Below are positions 11,319 through 22,865 of a stretch of 64,000 bases of DNA, piece after piece; positions within the stretch are counted from its first letter, which is position 1, and every line of letters begins with the position of its first letter. The DNA comes from an uncultured Pseudomonadales bacterium. GTDB lineage: Bacteria; Pseudomonadota; Gammaproteobacteria; Pseudomonadales; Cellvibrionaceae. The stretch is taken from positions 558,001-622,000 of the forward strand of contig CANLBN010000001.1 of NCBI GenBank assembly GCA_947488935.1. The letters run 5' to 3'. The notes under the pieces were generated by a model that saw nothing but the letters and a program-made list of their open reading frames with translations, made no database searches and was not told the origin of the DNA. The position numbers and the translations under genes were made by a program.

Positions 11319-13058
11319 ATGGATTGGCAAAAACCAGCCTATATAGGCGGAATAGTAGTACTTTCATTAATACTTCTTTTTGAATGGACTCAATTTCAAG
11401 ATAATAAAGCATTAGCAACAGCTGAAGATAACAGCTCGTTAATTTCTACTATTGATACGCCAGAGAATAATGTATCTAGTAGTAGTAACAATGCAACTAT
11501 CCCTGTAGCTCCTGCCGCCAATGAAGCCTCTGATATACCCAACCCAATCAATAATAATGAGGCCCAAACGGATTCCCCTATTATCGCAGCAGCAACAGAA
11601 GACAATAGAGGTGACTTGGTTCGAGTAAAAACCTCTACTCTAGATATTGTGATTAATCGCAACGGTGGTGACATTGTTCGCGCTATTTTGCCAAAACATA
11701 AAGTGACGCTAAATGGTGAAGAGGGTTTCACTATTTTAGATCAAACCCTGGCAACCACCTATATTGCACAAAGTGGGCTTGTTGGCGTTAATGGAACCGA
11801 TACCCAATCTGGTCGCCCTTTATTTAAATCAGCAAGCTCAAGCTATGAGCTTAATGAAGGTAATGAATCACTTAATGTTGACTTAACTATTGACCAAAAT
11901 GGTGTCAATATCACTAAGCGCTTTACCTTCTTTGCTGGCAAAAATGATATTAAGATTTCTTATTTAATTGATAACCAATCTAGTGCTACTTGGAAAGCAA
12001 ACTTATATGGCCAAATAAAAAGAGATAGCCATGAGCCAAGAGCAGCTGCAGACTCTGGCGTTGGTGTTAGTCCTTTTTATGGTGCTGCAACAACAACCGA
12101 TGAAGATAAGTATCTTAAATTAACCTTTGGTGACCTAGAAGATCTAGAAAAACCTGGGGAAAAAAACATAGACTTCTCTATTAAAGGTGGCTGGGTCTCT
12201 ATGGTCCAGCACTACTTTACTGGTGCATGGATACCTGATCAGGAGTCTACAAACCGTTTTTTCCTTAAAAAGCTCAAAAATCAAGATATGTACCTAATGG
12301 GTTTTATTAGCCCAGAGACCATCGTTGAAGCTGGCTCAAAGGGTGAAATCAGTGCCCAGTTTTATGTCGGGCCGAAAAATATTGACGACCTTGCCGACCT
12401 TGCAGAAAACTTAGACCTTACTATCGACTTTGGCTTTTTATGGTGGATTGGTGAGCCCATCTTCCATTTACTTGACTTCTTACACAGCTACTTAGGTAAC
12501 TGGGGCTGGTCAATTATTGTTCTAACAATTATTATTAAAGCAATCTTTTTCTACCCATCGGCCATGAGTTACCGCTCCATGGCTAAAATGCGCAAGCTTT
12601 CTCCTAAAATGAAAGAGCTAAAAGAGCGCATTGGAGACGATAAGCAAAAAATGTCTCAAGAGATGATGAAGCTCTATAAAAAGGAAAAAGTAAATCCTAT
12701 GGGTGGTTGCTTGCCTATATTGATACAAATGCCCGTGTTTATTGCGCTTTATTGGGTATTAATCGAGAGTGTCGAATTGCGCCATGCACCCTTTGCATTA
12801 TGGATTACTGATCTATCGGTGATGGACCCTTATTTTATCTTCCCATTAATTATGGGAGCGACTATGTTTATCCAGCAACAACTCAATCCAACACCTCCAG
12901 ATCCAATGCAGGCAAAAATAATGAAATGGATGCCTGTTGGATTTACCTTACTATTTTTATGGTTCCCTGTAGGCTTGGTTATTTATTGGGTAACAAACAA
13001 TACGCTGTCTATTATCCAGCAATATATTATTACCAAAAGAATAGAAGCTGAAAACTAA
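11319..13058 (+). CDS. yidC: Membrane protein insertase YidC
   Basis: YidC inserts inner-membrane proteins alone or with SecYEG, including F0 subunits such as those encoded 7 kb downstream. The 579-residue protein has an N-terminal signal-anchor helix (about 7-22), a periplasmic beta domain of about 330 residues preceded by an Asn/Ser-rich linker, and the C-terminal five-helix core starting [12 protein letters not shown]. The groove position that is Arg in E. coli is Lys here ([20 protein letters not shown]), as in Pseudomonas. The conserved [19 protein letters not shown] follows. The motif [20 protein letters not shown] also fits the family. Confidence 0.98.
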   Translation: MDWQKPAYIGGIVVLSLILLFEWTQFQDNKALATAEDNSSLISTIDTPENNVSSSSNNATIPVAPAANEASDIPNPINNNEAQTDSPIIAAATEDNRGDLVRVKTSTLDIVINRNGGDIVRAILPKHKVTLNGEEGFTILDQTLATTYIAQSGLVGVNGTDTQSGRPLFKSASSSYELNEGNESLNVDLTIDQNGVNITKRFTFFAGKNDIKISYLIDNQSSATWKANLYGQIKRDSHEPRAAADSGVGVSPFYGAATTTDEDKYLKLTFGDLEDLEKPGEKNIDFSIKGGWVSMVQHYFTGAWIPDQESTNRFFLKKLKNQDMYLMGFISPETIVEAGSKGEISAQFYVGPKNIDDLADLAENLDLTIDFGFLWWIGEPIFHLLDFLHSYLGNWGWSIIVLTIIIKAIFFYPSAMSYRSMAKMRKLSPKMKELKERIGDDKQKMSQEMMKLYKKEKVNPMGGCLPILIQMPVFIALYWVLIESVELRHAPFALWITDLSVMDPYFIFPLIMGATMFIQQQLNPTPPDPMQAKIMKWMPVGFTLLFLWFPVGLVIYWVTNNTLSIIQQYIITKRIEAEN

Positions 13059-13086
13059 AGACGATCTCAATAGCGAGCGTTTATTA

Positions 13087-14490
13087 ATGCAAACTACTCA
13101 AGATACCATCGCCGCCATTGCAACCGCTCCAGGTCGTGGCAGCGTTGGTATTATTAGAGTATCTGGACCCAAGGCGCACACTCTTTCAAAACTCCTCACA
13201 CAGCAAGATCTTCAGCCTCGCTATGCTCAGCTAACGGATTTTTATCACCCCAATACTGCTGAAGTAATCGATCAAGGCTTAGCGCTTTATTTCCCAAATC
13301 CACATTCATTTACTGGAGAGGATGTCCTTGAGCTACAAGGTCACGGTGGCCCAGTAGTTCTAGATCAGCTACTTACGGCAATTACATCTATCGATAAAAT
13401 ACGCCTTGCTAAGCCTGGTGAGTTCTCCGAAAGAGCTTTTTTAAACGATAAGCTTGACCTTGCCCAAGCCGAAGCTATAGCAGATTTAATCAATGCCACA
13501 AGCGAGCAAGCAGCACGTAACGCCGTCAAATCTCTACAGGGTGTATTTTCGGATAAAATTCATGATCTTGTCGATAAAATAACAAAAATACGTATTTATA
13601 TAGAAGCGGCTATCGACTTTCCTGAAGAAGAAATAGACTTTTTAAATGATAAAACCCTCTTTAAGGGTTTAGACGATATACAAAGTACACTAGAGACTAT
13701 TTTCCTTGAGGCAAAGCAAGGCGTTTTAGTAAGAGAGGGAATGACCATTGTTATCGCCGGCCGTCCTAATGCCGGTAAATCGAGCTTATTAAATGCCTTA
13801 GCAGGTAAAGAGTCCGCCATTGTTACTGATATAGAAGGCACAACAAGAGATATTCTCCGTGAAGAAATTAATATAGATGGAATGCCTCTACATATTATCG
13901 ATACGGCAGGGCTTCGCGAAGGTGGCGATAAAGTTGAAAAAATAGGCATGGCACGGGCTTGGGATGAAATCTCAAAAGCGGATCGAATACTTCTGTTAAT
14001 CGATGCCAGCAACGTCGACCTAACGAAAAGCCTTGATGAGTTATTTCCCCAGTTTGGACAAAATGGAGAAGATCACCGTATCGATTATTCTCGTGTCACT
14101 ATACTTTACAATAAAATCGATCTTATCGATAAAGAAACCGACCTAGTTAAACAACAGCAAGCGTTTACACACCTAAACAATATCCCCTCCATTGCTATAT
14201 CAGCCAAAACTAACCTAGGCTTAAAGGAATTAAAAGATCACCTCAAGCTATGCATGGGGTATCAACAAGTCACAGAGGGAAGCTTTACCGCAAGAAGGCG
14301 CCATTTAGACTCTCTGGGTAAAACCAGTGAAAGTATCCAACTTGCAATAGAGCAATTATCTGTTGGTGCCGGTGAGCTAGTCGCTGAAGACCTACGTCAA
14401 TCACAGCATTATTTAGGTGAAATAACCGGTGAAATATCTGCAGATGAACTATTAGGTAAAATATTTTCTAGTTTTTGTATTGGCAAATAA
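13087..14490 (+). CDS. mnmE: tRNA modification GTPase MnmE
   Basis: MnmE works with MnmG to add the 5-carboxymethylaminomethyl group at wobble uridine 34 of certain tRNAs. The N-terminal folate-binding domain starts [22 protein letters not shown]. The G domain near residues 220-375 has [14 protein letters not shown], the G2 TTRD, DTAGLRE and NKIDL. The C-terminal CIGK motif, whose Cys is essential, ends the protein. The length of 467 is close to the usual 454. In this genome its partner mnmG is separated from it by a 747-base AT-rich gap with DnaA boxes. Confidence 0.98.
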   Translation: MQTTQDTIAAIATAPGRGSVGIIRVSGPKAHTLSKLLTQQDLQPRYAQLTDFYHPNTAEVIDQGLALYFPNPHSFTGEDVLELQGHGGPVVLDQLLTAITSIDKIRLAKPGEFSERAFLNDKLDLAQAEAIADLINATSEQAARNAVKSLQGVFSDKIHDLVDKITKIRIYIEAAIDFPEEEIDFLNDKTLFKGLDDIQSTLETIFLEAKQGVLVREGMTIVIAGRPNAGKSSLLNALAGKESAIVTDIEGTTRDILREEINIDGMPLHIIDTAGLREGGDKVEKIGMARAWDEISKADRILLLIDASNVDLTKSLDELFPQFGQNGEDHRIDYSRVTILYNKIDLIDKETDLVKQQQAFTHLNNIPSIAISAKTNLGLKELKDHLKLCMGYQQVTEGSFTARRRHLDSLGKTSESIQLAIEQLSVGAGELVAEDLRQSQHYLGEITGEISADELLGKIFSSFCIGK

Positions 14491-15157
14491 GAAAATAAAC
14501 AAACAGGGCCATTCATTTATAACTAGAAAAAACACAGTTATCCACAGAGAATACACAAAAAATAGACATGCTATTGGCTTGATTTTAAGTTATTAACATT
14601 AATTCACAGCTTATTGTATGCAATTGTTATTTTTTCAGTCAGCTTTTATAAAAATAATTACCTAAAATAAAAATAAAAATTTCTCTGTGTATATCAAAGT
14701 TATAAATCATGAATAAGCAGAAGATAGATTATTTTCAAATAATTGAGTTATATTTATATTAACTTACTGACATGCTTTGCAGAGGTAATTACCCCATACC
14801 TACATATAATACTCTGGGGTTTATTATTTATATAAGCCAATGATAAATATAGTAATTATTAACTTATCAACATATAAGTCTATCCCTAATAATTACATTA
14901 ATAATAAGTTATTAGTAGTTAAATAAAATTATTTAATCTAATTACTTAATTGTTTATAGTTTTAGTAACCCTATTATTTATACTAGTATTTTTAAAATAA
15001 ACTTAATGCTATGCTGAGCAAATATTAAGGGCTGACAGAATCCAGCACATTAACTTTTTTATTTATGAAAAACAGATAAAGATTAAGCTGTAAAAATGAT
15101 TAAAAATACATTTCATCAACCCAACTTATCTTAATTAACAGTAAATACTCACTTGTT
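14491..15157. other. Second AT-rich, DnaA-box-containing segment between mnmE and mnmG
   Basis: No gene is supported here; base composition is extremely AT-rich, especially 14900-15000. A perfect DnaA box TTATCCACA is at 14538-14546. Near matches are TTATTAACA at 14590-14598, TGTGTATAT (minus strand) at 14696-14704 and TTATCAACA at 14864-14872. Origins next to mnmG (gidA) are known in enteric bacteria and others. This segment therefore competes with the dnaA-rpmH gap as the functional origin. I see no GATC sites. Confidence 0.6.
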
Positions 15158-15186
15158 TTGATTAAAAACTGACCTTTAAATATAAT
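15158..15186 (+). promoter_or_regulatory. Predicted sigma70 promoter of the mnmG-rsmG-parAB unit, flanked by an inverted repeat
   Basis: TTGATT (15158-15163), a 17-base spacer and a perfect TATAAT (15181-15186) lie 52 bases before the mnmG start. An inverted repeat with arms AAAACTGACC (15165-15174) and GGTCGGTTTT (15187-15196) brackets the -10 hexamer, so a repressor site or strand extrusion at this point is possible. Confidence 0.75.
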
Positions 15187-15237
15187 GGTCGGTTTTAATT
15201 GTTTTTTTATGTTCTTAAAATCAAAAAAGAGGTTTCC

Positions 15238-17172
15238 ATGGATTATCCGCATCAATACGATGTGATTGTGATTGGCGGCGGTCATGCTGGCACAGAGGCG
15301 TGTTTAGCCTCTGCACGTATGGGCTGTTCTACCCTACTGCTAACCCATAATATCGAAACCCTAGGACAAATGTCCTGTAATCCTGCCATTGGTGGTATTG
15401 GCAAAAGCCATCTCGTAAAAGAAATCGATGCCATGGGTGGCGCTATGGCCCACGCGACCGATAAAGGCGGGATTCAATTTCGTTTACTGAATGCTCGTAA
15501 AGGCCCAGCCGTTAGGGCAACTAGAGCACAGGCCGATCGCGTGCTTTACAAAGCAGCTATTCGAGAGACTCTAGAAAATCAGCCTAACCTAGAGATATTT
15601 CAACAATCGGTTAATGATCTTATTGTCGTTGGTGAAACCGTTAAAGGCGTCGTTACAGAGATGGGGCTTAAGTTTTATGCTCCAACGGTTATTTTGACGG
15701 TCGGTACCTTTTTGGGAGGGAAAATCCACATTGGCCTCGAAAATCACTCTGGTGGCCGTGCTGGTGACCCGCCTTCTATCGCACTAGCTAACAGGCTTCG
15801 CGAGCTTCCTTTTCGTGTTGATCGCCTAAAAACAGGCACACCTCCGAGAATAGATGCTAAAACCGTCGATTTTAGCAATCTACAAGAGCAGTGGGGCGAA
15901 GAAATAACCCCGATCATGTCCTACATGGGCAAACCTGAAGATCATCCCGAACAAACTTGCTGTTGGATTACGCATACCAACGAGACAACCCACGATATTA
16001 TTCGTGAAGGGCTTGATCGATCCCCGCTGTATACCGGAGTGATTGAGGGTACAGGTCCGCGTTATTGTCCATCGGTTGAAGACAAGGTACAGCGCTTTGG
16101 AGATAAAAACTCCCATCAAATTTTTATCGAGCCCGAAGGCTTAAAAACCCATGAGCTATACCCTAACGGTATATCAACTAGCCTGCCCTTTGATATACAG
16201 CTAAAACTGGTGCGCTCAATCAAAGGCTTTGAAAATGCGCATATTATGCGCCCGGGATATGCCATTGAGTACGACTTTTTTAACCCTCAAGATTTAAAGC
16301 CAAGCCTTGAGACACACTGCATAAAAGGCTTATTTTTTGCCGGGCAAATCAATGGCACAACGGGCTATGAAGAAGCCGGAGCCCAAGGTTTGTTGGCGGG
16401 GTTAAATGCAGCTTTGAAAGTACAGGAAAAAGAGCCTTGGAGCCCAAGGCGGGACCAAGCCTATATGGGGGTTTTGGTTGATGATTTAATTACTATGGGC
16501 ACACTAGAGCCCTATCGTATGTTTACCAGCCGTGCAGAATATCGCTTGTTGTTGCGCGAAGATAATGCAGACTCTAGGCTGACTGATGTCGCTAGGGAGT
16601 TTGGTTTAATCGATGATGAGCGATGGACGGCGTTTAATAAAAAGCGTGATGCAATAGCACTTGAAGAGCAGCGATTAAAAGCAACTTGGGTCCAAGCAAA
16701 AAGCCCTGAAGCGGCTCAGTTAGCCCCAAAACTCAAATCACCATTAACCCGTGAATACAATTTATACGAGTTACTCAAACGTCCAGAACTTGGTTTTAAG
16801 GACTTAAGCCCTATAAAAAATACGGATCCCTGTCTCACTGGGCTTAGTGATATTTTGCTCTCACAAGTACAAGAGCAGGTTGAAATTAGTGCCAAGTACT
16901 CGGGTTATATCGACAGACAGAGCGAAGAGATCTCTCGCCTACAACAACATGAACTAACGCCTTTACCGGAAAGCATGGATTACAATTTGGTTGATGGATT
17001 GTCGAATGAGATTAAGCAAAAGCTGAGTGAACAAAAGCCACAAAGTTTAGGTCGAGCAAGTCGTATCCCTGGGGTAACCCCCGCTGCTGTATCCTTGTTA
17101 CTGGTTTATTTAAAGAAAAGAGGCCTGTTAAAAAAGGTAAATACCAGTAAAGATCAGCAAGCGATAAACTAA
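15238..17172 (+). CDS. mnmG: tRNA uridine-5-carboxymethylaminomethyl modification enzyme MnmG
   Basis: MnmG is the FAD protein that acts with MnmE on U34 of tRNA. The 644-residue protein starts [21 protein letters not shown] with the dinucleotide-binding GGGHAG near residue 13. It continues with [39 protein letters not shown] and [18 protein letters not shown]. The ATG at 15238 has AGAGG at a proper distance and matches the family start; the open frame reaches 15199 but adds 13 unrelated residues. Its stop overlaps the rsmG start by one base. Confidence 0.98.
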   Translation: MDYPHQYDVIVIGGGHAGTEACLASARMGCSTLLLTHNIETLGQMSCNPAIGGIGKSHLVKEIDAMGGAMAHATDKGGIQFRLLNARKGPAVRATRAQADRVLYKAAIRETLENQPNLEIFQQSVNDLIVVGETVKGVVTEMGLKFYAPTVILTVGTFLGGKIHIGLENHSGGRAGDPPSIALANRLRELPFRVDRLKTGTPPRIDAKTVDFSNLQEQWGEEITPIMSYMGKPEDHPEQTCCWITHTNETTHDIIREGLDRSPLYTGVIEGTGPRYCPSVEDKVQRFGDKNSHQIFIEPEGLKTHELYPNGISTSLPFDIQLKLVRSIKGFENAHIMRPGYAIEYDFFNPQDLKPSLETHCIKGLFFAGQINGTTGYEEAGAQGLLAGLNAALKVQEKEPWSPRRDQAYMGVLVDDLITMGTLEPYRMFTSRAEYRLLLREDNADSRLTDVAREFGLIDDERWTAFNKKRDAIALEEQRLKATWVQAKSPEAAQLAPKLKSPLTREYNLYELLKRPELGFKDLSPIKNTDPCLTGLSDILLSQVQEQVEISAKYSGYIDRQSEEISRLQQHELTPLPESMDYNLVDGLSNEIKQKLSEQKPQSLGRASRIPGVTPAAVSLLLVYLKKRGLLKKVNTSKDQQAIN

Positions 17173-17852
17173 TGGCTATTGATGAGACTGCTTGTCGACA
17201 ATTGCTTTTCGATGGCTTAAGTAAGATTGATATAGAGCTTAGTGAAAATCAACAAAACCTTTTGCTCGCTTATCTAGAGGCTTTTCATAAATGGAATAAA
17301 GCCATTAACTTATCGGCTATTCGTGACCCGAAAGAGATGGTATCGCGTCATTTACTCGATAGCTTAGTATTAGTGCCTTATTTGCGAGATTACATCGATA
17401 GCACAAAAGGTAACTCTACCAAACCTTTACGTTTAATTGATGTTGGCACGGGTGGTGGCTTACCCGGGTTTCCATTAGCTATTTGTTTTCCTGATGCTCA
17501 AGTGACACTACTCGATAGCAATGGTAAAAAAACCCGTTTTTTGTTTCAAACGGCGCTAAAACTTAAGCTTTTAAATATACAGGTCGAAAATAAACGCGTT
17601 GAAGCCTTTCATCCCGAAGAAAAATTCGACATAGTAACTAGCCGTGCATTTGCTAGTTTGTTCGACATGGTGGCAGGTGCTGCGCACTTATTAATACCCA
17701 ATGGTCAATATTGGGCAATGAAGGGCCAGTATCCAGAAGCAGAGTTAAAACAGTGCTCATCAAAGGTTAATGTTATAGCTACACATAAATTACAAGTACC
17801 ACAATGTAATGAAGAGCGCCATTTGATGGTGTTATCATCACTAGATGAATAG
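17172..17852 (+). CDS. rsmG: 16S rRNA (guanine527-N7)-methyltransferase
   Basis: RsmG methylates N7 of G527 in 16S rRNA using SAM. The 226-residue protein shows the family blocks LLAYLEAFHKWNKAINLSAIRDP and MVSRHLLDSL, the SAM loop DVGTGGGLPGFPLAI near residue 90, LLDSNGKKTRFL, and VTSRAFASL. The ATG overlaps the mnmG stop in TAATG, so the two genes are translationally coupled. A 49-base gap separates it from parA. This gene order is typical near gammaproteobacterial origins. Confidence 0.97.
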   Translation: MAIDETACRQLLFDGLSKIDIELSENQQNLLLAYLEAFHKWNKAINLSAIRDPKEMVSRHLLDSLVLVPYLRDYIDSTKGNSTKPLRLIDVGTGGGLPGFPLAICFPDAQVTLLDSNGKKTRFLFQTALKLKLLNIQVENKRVEAFHPEEKFDIVTSRAFASLFDMVAGAAHLLIPNGQYWAMKGQYPEAELKQCSSKVNVIATHKLQVPQCNEERHLMVLSSLDE

Positions 17853-17901
17853 TAAAAATATAGCAAATGATAACGATTATAATAAGAGTAGGTGAAGAGT
17901 T

Positions 17902-18684
17902 GTGACACAGATATACGCAATAGCAAATCAAAAAGGTGGCGTTGGTAAAACGACTACTTGCGTCAATTTGGCTGCCTCTCTCGTTGCTATCAAGAAAAAA
18001 GTGTTATTAATTGACCTTGATCCACAGGGCAATGCAACTATGGGTAGCGGTGTTAATAAGCACGGTGTCACTTTTAGTGTTTATGATGTATTAATCAATG
18101 ATATTTCAGTGACACAGGCAAAACAGAAGTCGCCCAGTGGGCACTATGACGTATTAGCGTCAAATAGTGATTTAACAGCCGCAGAAGTACAGCTATTAGA
18201 AAAAGACAATAAAGAGTTTGCACTACGCAGTGTACTCGAGCATGTTAAGCATCAGTATCACTATATATTAATAGACTGCCCCCCCTCGCTGAATATGCTA
18301 ACGGTTAATGCATTAGCTGCCAGTGACAGCGTATTGATACCCATGCAGTGTGAATATTATGCACTTGAGGGCCTGTCCTCACTAATGAACACTATTGAGC
18401 AGATACAAATGCAGACCAACCCGGGGTTAGATATTGCAGGTATTTTACGCACCATGTACGATCCTAGAAGTAGTTTAACAATAGAAGTCTCTGAGCAATT
18501 AAAGACGCATTTTGGTGAAAAGCTTTATCAGGCCTGCATACCAAGAAATATCCGTTTAGCCGAAGCCCCAAGTTTTGGTCAGCCAGCGCTTATCTATGAT
18601 AGACAATCCAAAGGGGCTATTGCCTACCTTGCACTAGCGGGTGAGTTTGTTCGTCGTAGTGAACTATCAAAACAAGCAAGCTAG
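17902..18684 (+). CDS. parA: Chromosome partitioning ATPase ParA (Soj)
   Basis: ParA is a Walker-type ATPase that moves ParB-parS complexes and so segregates the origin region. The deviant Walker A KGGVGKTT is at residues 10-17, followed by IDLDPQGNATMGSG and DCPPSLNMLTVNAL. The 260-residue length fits chromosomal ParA/Soj rather than plasmid ParA with an N-terminal DNA-binding domain. The start is GTG at 17902, preceded by GGTGAAGAG. It precedes parB by 34 bases. The predicted parS sites are about 12 kb away in recF. Confidence 0.96.
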   Translation: MTQIYAIANQKGGVGKTTTCVNLAASLVAIKKKVLLIDLDPQGNATMGSGVNKHGVTFSVYDVLINDISVTQAKQKSPSGHYDVLASNSDLTAAEVQLLEKDNKEFALRSVLEHVKHQYHYILIDCPPSLNMLTVNALAASDSVLIPMQCEYYALEGLSSLMNTIEQIQMQTNPGLDIAGILRTMYDPRSSLTIEVSEQLKTHFGEKLYQACIPRNIRLAEAPSFGQPALIYDRQSKGAIAYLALAGEFVRRSELSKQAS

Positions 18685-18718
18685 ACCGTAATTATTTGAT
18701 CGATTTATAGGAAAGAAC

Positions 18719-19627
18719 ATGGCAGCAAAGAGAAAAGGTCTAGGAAAAGGTCTTGATGCATTATTGGGTGGCTCTGCGAATAAAGCAGCAGATATGCAGC
18801 AATCTAATGCAGATAATGAAGCGCAAGTAGAAAACGCTAAAGAAGAGCTTAAACATGTTGCGGTAGACTTGATTCAACGAGGTAAATATCAACCTAGACG
18901 AGATATGCACCCAGAGTCTCTGGAAGAATTAGCTGAATCAATAAAAGCGCAAGGCGTCATGCAGCCGATAGTGATTCGCCCTATTAGTGCTGATAAATAT
19001 GAGATTATTGCCGGTGAGCGCCGTTGGCGTGCAGCGCAGTTAGCGGGTTTGGATAAAATTCCAGCGGTGATCCGCGATGTCCCCGATGAAGCGGCTATAG
19101 CTATGGCGCTTATCGAAAATATCCAACGCGAGGACTTAAACCCCATAGAAGAAGCTGTTGCACTAAAACGCTTACAGGATGAATTTGAGTTAACACATCA
19201 GCAAGTTGCTGAGGCTGTAGGTAAATCCCGCACAGCGGTAACTAACCTTTTACGCTTAATAGCACTTGATAACGAAGTCAAAAAACTGCTTGAGCATGGC
19301 GATATAGAAATGGGCCATGCACGATCGGTGTTAAGCCTGGAGCCTTTGCAACAAAGAGAGATAGCCCAGCAAGTTGTAAGCAAAAGCCTTTCGGTAAGAC
19401 AAACGGAAACCCTTGTGAGAGGCTTATTGGACGGTAAGAATAAATCCAAACTTAAAACGGCCTCTGTATCAGCAGATATTGAAAAACTAGAAGAAGGTCT
19501 CGCTCAAAAAATTGGGGTGCCTGTTATCGTGCAACATAGTGCAAAGGGCAAAGGGCGTTTAGTACTAAAGTATAATAGTCTTGATGAGTTGGATGGAATC
19601 TTAAAACATATGAATTACGAGGTTTAA
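18719..19627 (+). CDS. parB: Chromosome partitioning protein ParB
   Basis: ParB is a CTP-dependent clamp that loads at parS and spreads. The 302-residue protein opens KRKGLGKGLDALLGG and has the CTP-binding region with YQPRRDM and the GERRWRAAQLAG motif. The helix-turn-helix follows with LTHQQVAEAVGKSRTAVTNLLRLI, then a C-terminal dimerisation domain. The start ATG has AGGAAAG upstream. Two sites matching the consensus bound by this family lie in recF. No clear terminator is seen after the stop before the atp promoter. Confidence 0.96.
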   Translation: MAAKRKGLGKGLDALLGGSANKAADMQQSNADNEAQVENAKEELKHVAVDLIQRGKYQPRRDMHPESLEELAESIKAQGVMQPIVIRPISADKYEIIAGERRWRAAQLAGLDKIPAVIRDVPDEAAIAMALIENIQREDLNPIEEAVALKRLQDEFELTHQQVAEAVGKSRTAVTNLLRLIALDNEVKKLLEHGDIEMGHARSVLSLEPLQQREIAQQVVSKSLSVRQTETLVRGLLDGKNKSKLKTASVSADIEKLEEGLAQKIGVPVIVQHSAKGKGRLVLKYNSLDELDGILKHMNYEV

Positions 19628-19834
19628 AATAGCTTTTTTGAGACAGTTTTTATCATTATCTCTATTTTTATGTTTATTTTGTTTGTTTGTTTCTATATCA
19701 GTACAAAGTACAGTCAAATTGATAAGGCTATTGTCTAGTTTTAAAATGCTTGTTGTTAATATAAACTTGCCTAGATAGCTGAAAACTCGTCAAAAATCTG
19801 ATTTTAAAAAGATCAAATAAAACTCAAAATTTAT

Positions 19835-19863
19835 TTGTATAGTCAGTCTCGACCCCCTATAAT
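19835..19863 (+). promoter_or_regulatory. Predicted sigma70 promoter of the atp operon
   Basis: TTGTAT (19835-19840), a 17-base spacer and a perfect TATAAT (19858-19863) lie 83 bases before the atpI ATG. The surrounding gap 19628-19946 (319 bases) is AT-rich and shows no gene and no convincing parB terminator. Confidence 0.7.
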
Positions 19864-19946
19864 CGCGCTCGTCTGCCAATAAGACACTAAAAAGCAATTA
19901 AATATTGTAAATTCTCCTCAAAAAATAAAGAGTCCGAGAATTGAAT

Positions 19947-20312
19947 ATGAACATAAGTCTACTGGCTAAAAAGATTTGGCTAAGACAATTTTTATTATTG
20001 TTCATAACAGTAAGCTTTGTTGCTTGGTTTGATTGGTTATTTGCAAAATCAATCCTGATTGGCGGCCTGTTGTTTTTACTACCGTCGATATATTTTGGCT
20101 TAATGGCTTTTCGCTTAAAGAGCGACAAGCTACCAAAGTTAGCGCTTCACAACATGTATCGCGGTGAAGCAGGTAAGTTTATGTTAACGTCTATGGGATT
20201 TGCCGTAGCATTTGTAATGTTTAAACCACTCAATGTTGTTGTTTTATTTTCATCCTTCGTAGTAATGATGTTAATAAACTTAGTAATGTTAAGTCGTTTA
20301 AGTGAGCTTTAA
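19947..20312 (+). CDS. atpI: ATP synthase subunit I
   Basis: This small (about 121-residue) integral membrane protein, first in the operon, has a role in c-ring or F0 assembly. Four hydrophobic segments are visible: the RQFLLLFITVSFVAWF region, ILIGGLLFLLPSIYFGL, MLTSMGFAVAFVMF and VVVLFSSFVVMMLINLVML. The conserved YRGEAGKFMLT motif is typical of the AtpI family. I prefer the ATG at 19947, which has GAG 8 bases upstream; a TTG two codons earlier is possible. The gene is weakly conserved in general, so identification rests on position and topology. Confidence 0.88.
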   Translation: MNISLLAKKIWLRQFLLLFITVSFVAWFDWLFAKSILIGGLLFLLPSIYFGLMAFRLKSDKLPKLALHNMYRGEAGKFMLTSMGFAVAFVMFKPLNVVVLFSSFVVMMLINLVMLSRLSEL

Positions 20313-20412
20313 CTTTAATATAAGGTTAAAGAAGAGATTTTGGTTTGTTGCTCTTTTGCTTTAAATGCATAAGAGCAATGGTTTTCGTAAAGAATTAAAT
20401 TGGGTTAATTAA

Positions 20413-21339
<927 letters not shown>

Positions 21340-21390
21340 TTTTTAATACACTTTTTATTTTATTTTTTACACAACAAATCACTTTTGTAG

Positions 21391-21648
<258 letters not shown>

Positions 21649-21683
21649 TAACAACCTAACCTGACAATAAAAGAGGTATTGGT

Positions 21684-22154
21684 GTGAATATTAACTTAAC
21701 ACTAATTGGTCAAACCCTTACATTTTTTGTATTTGTATGGTTCTGCGCCAAATATGTTTGGCCAGCATTAATTGCAGTAATGGTTGAGCGCGAAAAGAAA
21801 ATTGCCGATGGCTTACAAGCTGCTGAGCGTGCTGATAAAGATCTTGAGTTGGCACAGAAAAAAGCAACCCAAGAGCTAAGCGCGGCAAAAGAACAAGCGG
21901 CTGCCATTGTTGATCAAGCAAATAAGCGTGCAACGCAAATTGTTGATGAAGCAAAAGAGCAAGCTAAAGCAGAAGGTGATCGTATCGTTACTGCTGCTAA
22001 AGCAGAGGTCGAGCAAGAGACCAACCGTGCTAAAGAAGCACTGCGTAGCCAAGTGGCAACACTGGCGTTGGCAGGTGCAGAAAAAGTACTGGGTCAGGCG
22101 ATTGATGCTAAAGCGCACAATGATTTAGTTAGCAAGCTTGCTGCAGATCTTTAA
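21684..22154 (+). CDS. atpF: F0F1 ATP synthase subunit b
   Basis: Subunit b is the peripheral stalk of the synthase. The 156-residue protein has one N-terminal membrane helix ([22 protein letters not shown]). A long charged Ala/Lys/Glu-rich helix follows that dimerises and reaches F1; the start [18 protein letters not shown] is typical. The start codon is GTG at 21684, preceded by AGAGG at good spacing. The length equals that of E. coli AtpF. Confidence 0.97.
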   Translation: MNINLTLIGQTLTFFVFVWFCAKYVWPALIAVMVEREKKIADGLQAAERADKDLELAQKKATQELSAAKEQAAAIVDQANKRATQIVDEAKEQAKAEGDRIVTAAKAEVEQETNRAKEALRSQVATLALAGAEKVLGQAIDAKAHNDLVSKLAADL

Positions 22155-22217
22155 TTTGTATTAAGCATTGAATAGTAAGCATAATTACTGGTTAGCATAA
22201 AAAATTAGGCATAAGAA

Positions 22218-22754
22218 ATGGCGGAATTAATAACACTAGCAAGACCCTACGCAAAAGCAGCGTTTGAAGTTGCGCGTAGTGCTAAAGACCTCGATAGTTG
22301 GTCATCGTCTTTAGCGCTGGCGGCTGTTTTAACCCAACAGTCTTCCGTCGCTAAATTGCTTGAGTCTCCTACCCTAACAGCTGAGCAAAAAGCGACAGTT
22401 CTTACGGATCTATGCGGTGACGAAATCAATGCAAAAGTAAAATCGTTTATTGCAGTGTTAGCTGAAAATAAACGATTAGATTTATTAGTATCTATTCAAG
22501 AGTTATTTGAAAACTTAAAAGCACAGCAAGAGAAATTCTCTGACGTAAAAGTGATTTCTGCCTTTGAGCTTGATGATAATGTTGAAAAAGCACTAGCAGA
22601 AAAATTAAAAACAGTATTAGAGAGTGATGTCACTCTTAGTACTACTGTTGATAATTCTCTGTTAGGCGGTGTGATTGTTCGCGCAGGTGACACGGTAATA
22701 GATGGTTCTGTAAAAGGACGTCTAAACAAGCTAGCTGAAAGCTTCGCCCTGTAA
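22218..22754 (+). CDS. atpH: F0F1 ATP synthase subunit delta
   Basis: Delta joins the b stalk to the top of F1. The 178-residue protein opens ITLARPYAKAAFEVA and ends with LLGGVIVRAGDTVIDGSVKGRLNKL, both diagnostic of the family. It lies between atpF and atpA. The 111-base gap to atpA carries two small inverted repeats. Confidence 0.97.
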   Translation: MAELITLARPYAKAAFEVARSAKDLDSWSSSLALAAVLTQQSSVAKLLESPTLTAEQKATVLTDLCGDEINAKVKSFIAVLAENKRLDLLVSIQELFENLKAQQEKFSDVKVISAFELDDNVEKALAEKLKTVLESDVTLSTTVDNSLLGGVIVRAGDTVIDGSVKGRLNKLAESFAL

Positions 22755-22795
22755 AAACAATCAGCACACAGTATTACTGGCTAATTGGTAGCCGA

Positions 22796-22816
22796 TAAAT
22801 TGCCCATAGCAATTTA
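22796..22816 (+). repeat. Hairpin in the atpH-atpA spacer
   Basis: TAAATTGC and GCAATTTA pair perfectly around a five-base loop. A smaller hairpin (GGCTA/TAGCC) lies just upstream at 22779-22793. Neither is followed by a strong T-run. Confidence 0.55.
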
Positions 22817-22865
22817 ATTTTTATTAATGAATAGCAATCCCAAATAGGGAATTGAGGAAGAGAGC

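Noticed and set aside
15100..15285. 61-codon minus-strand frame upstream of mnmG
   Set aside because: It covers the mnmG promoter and start codon region and has no ribosome site or recognisable content.
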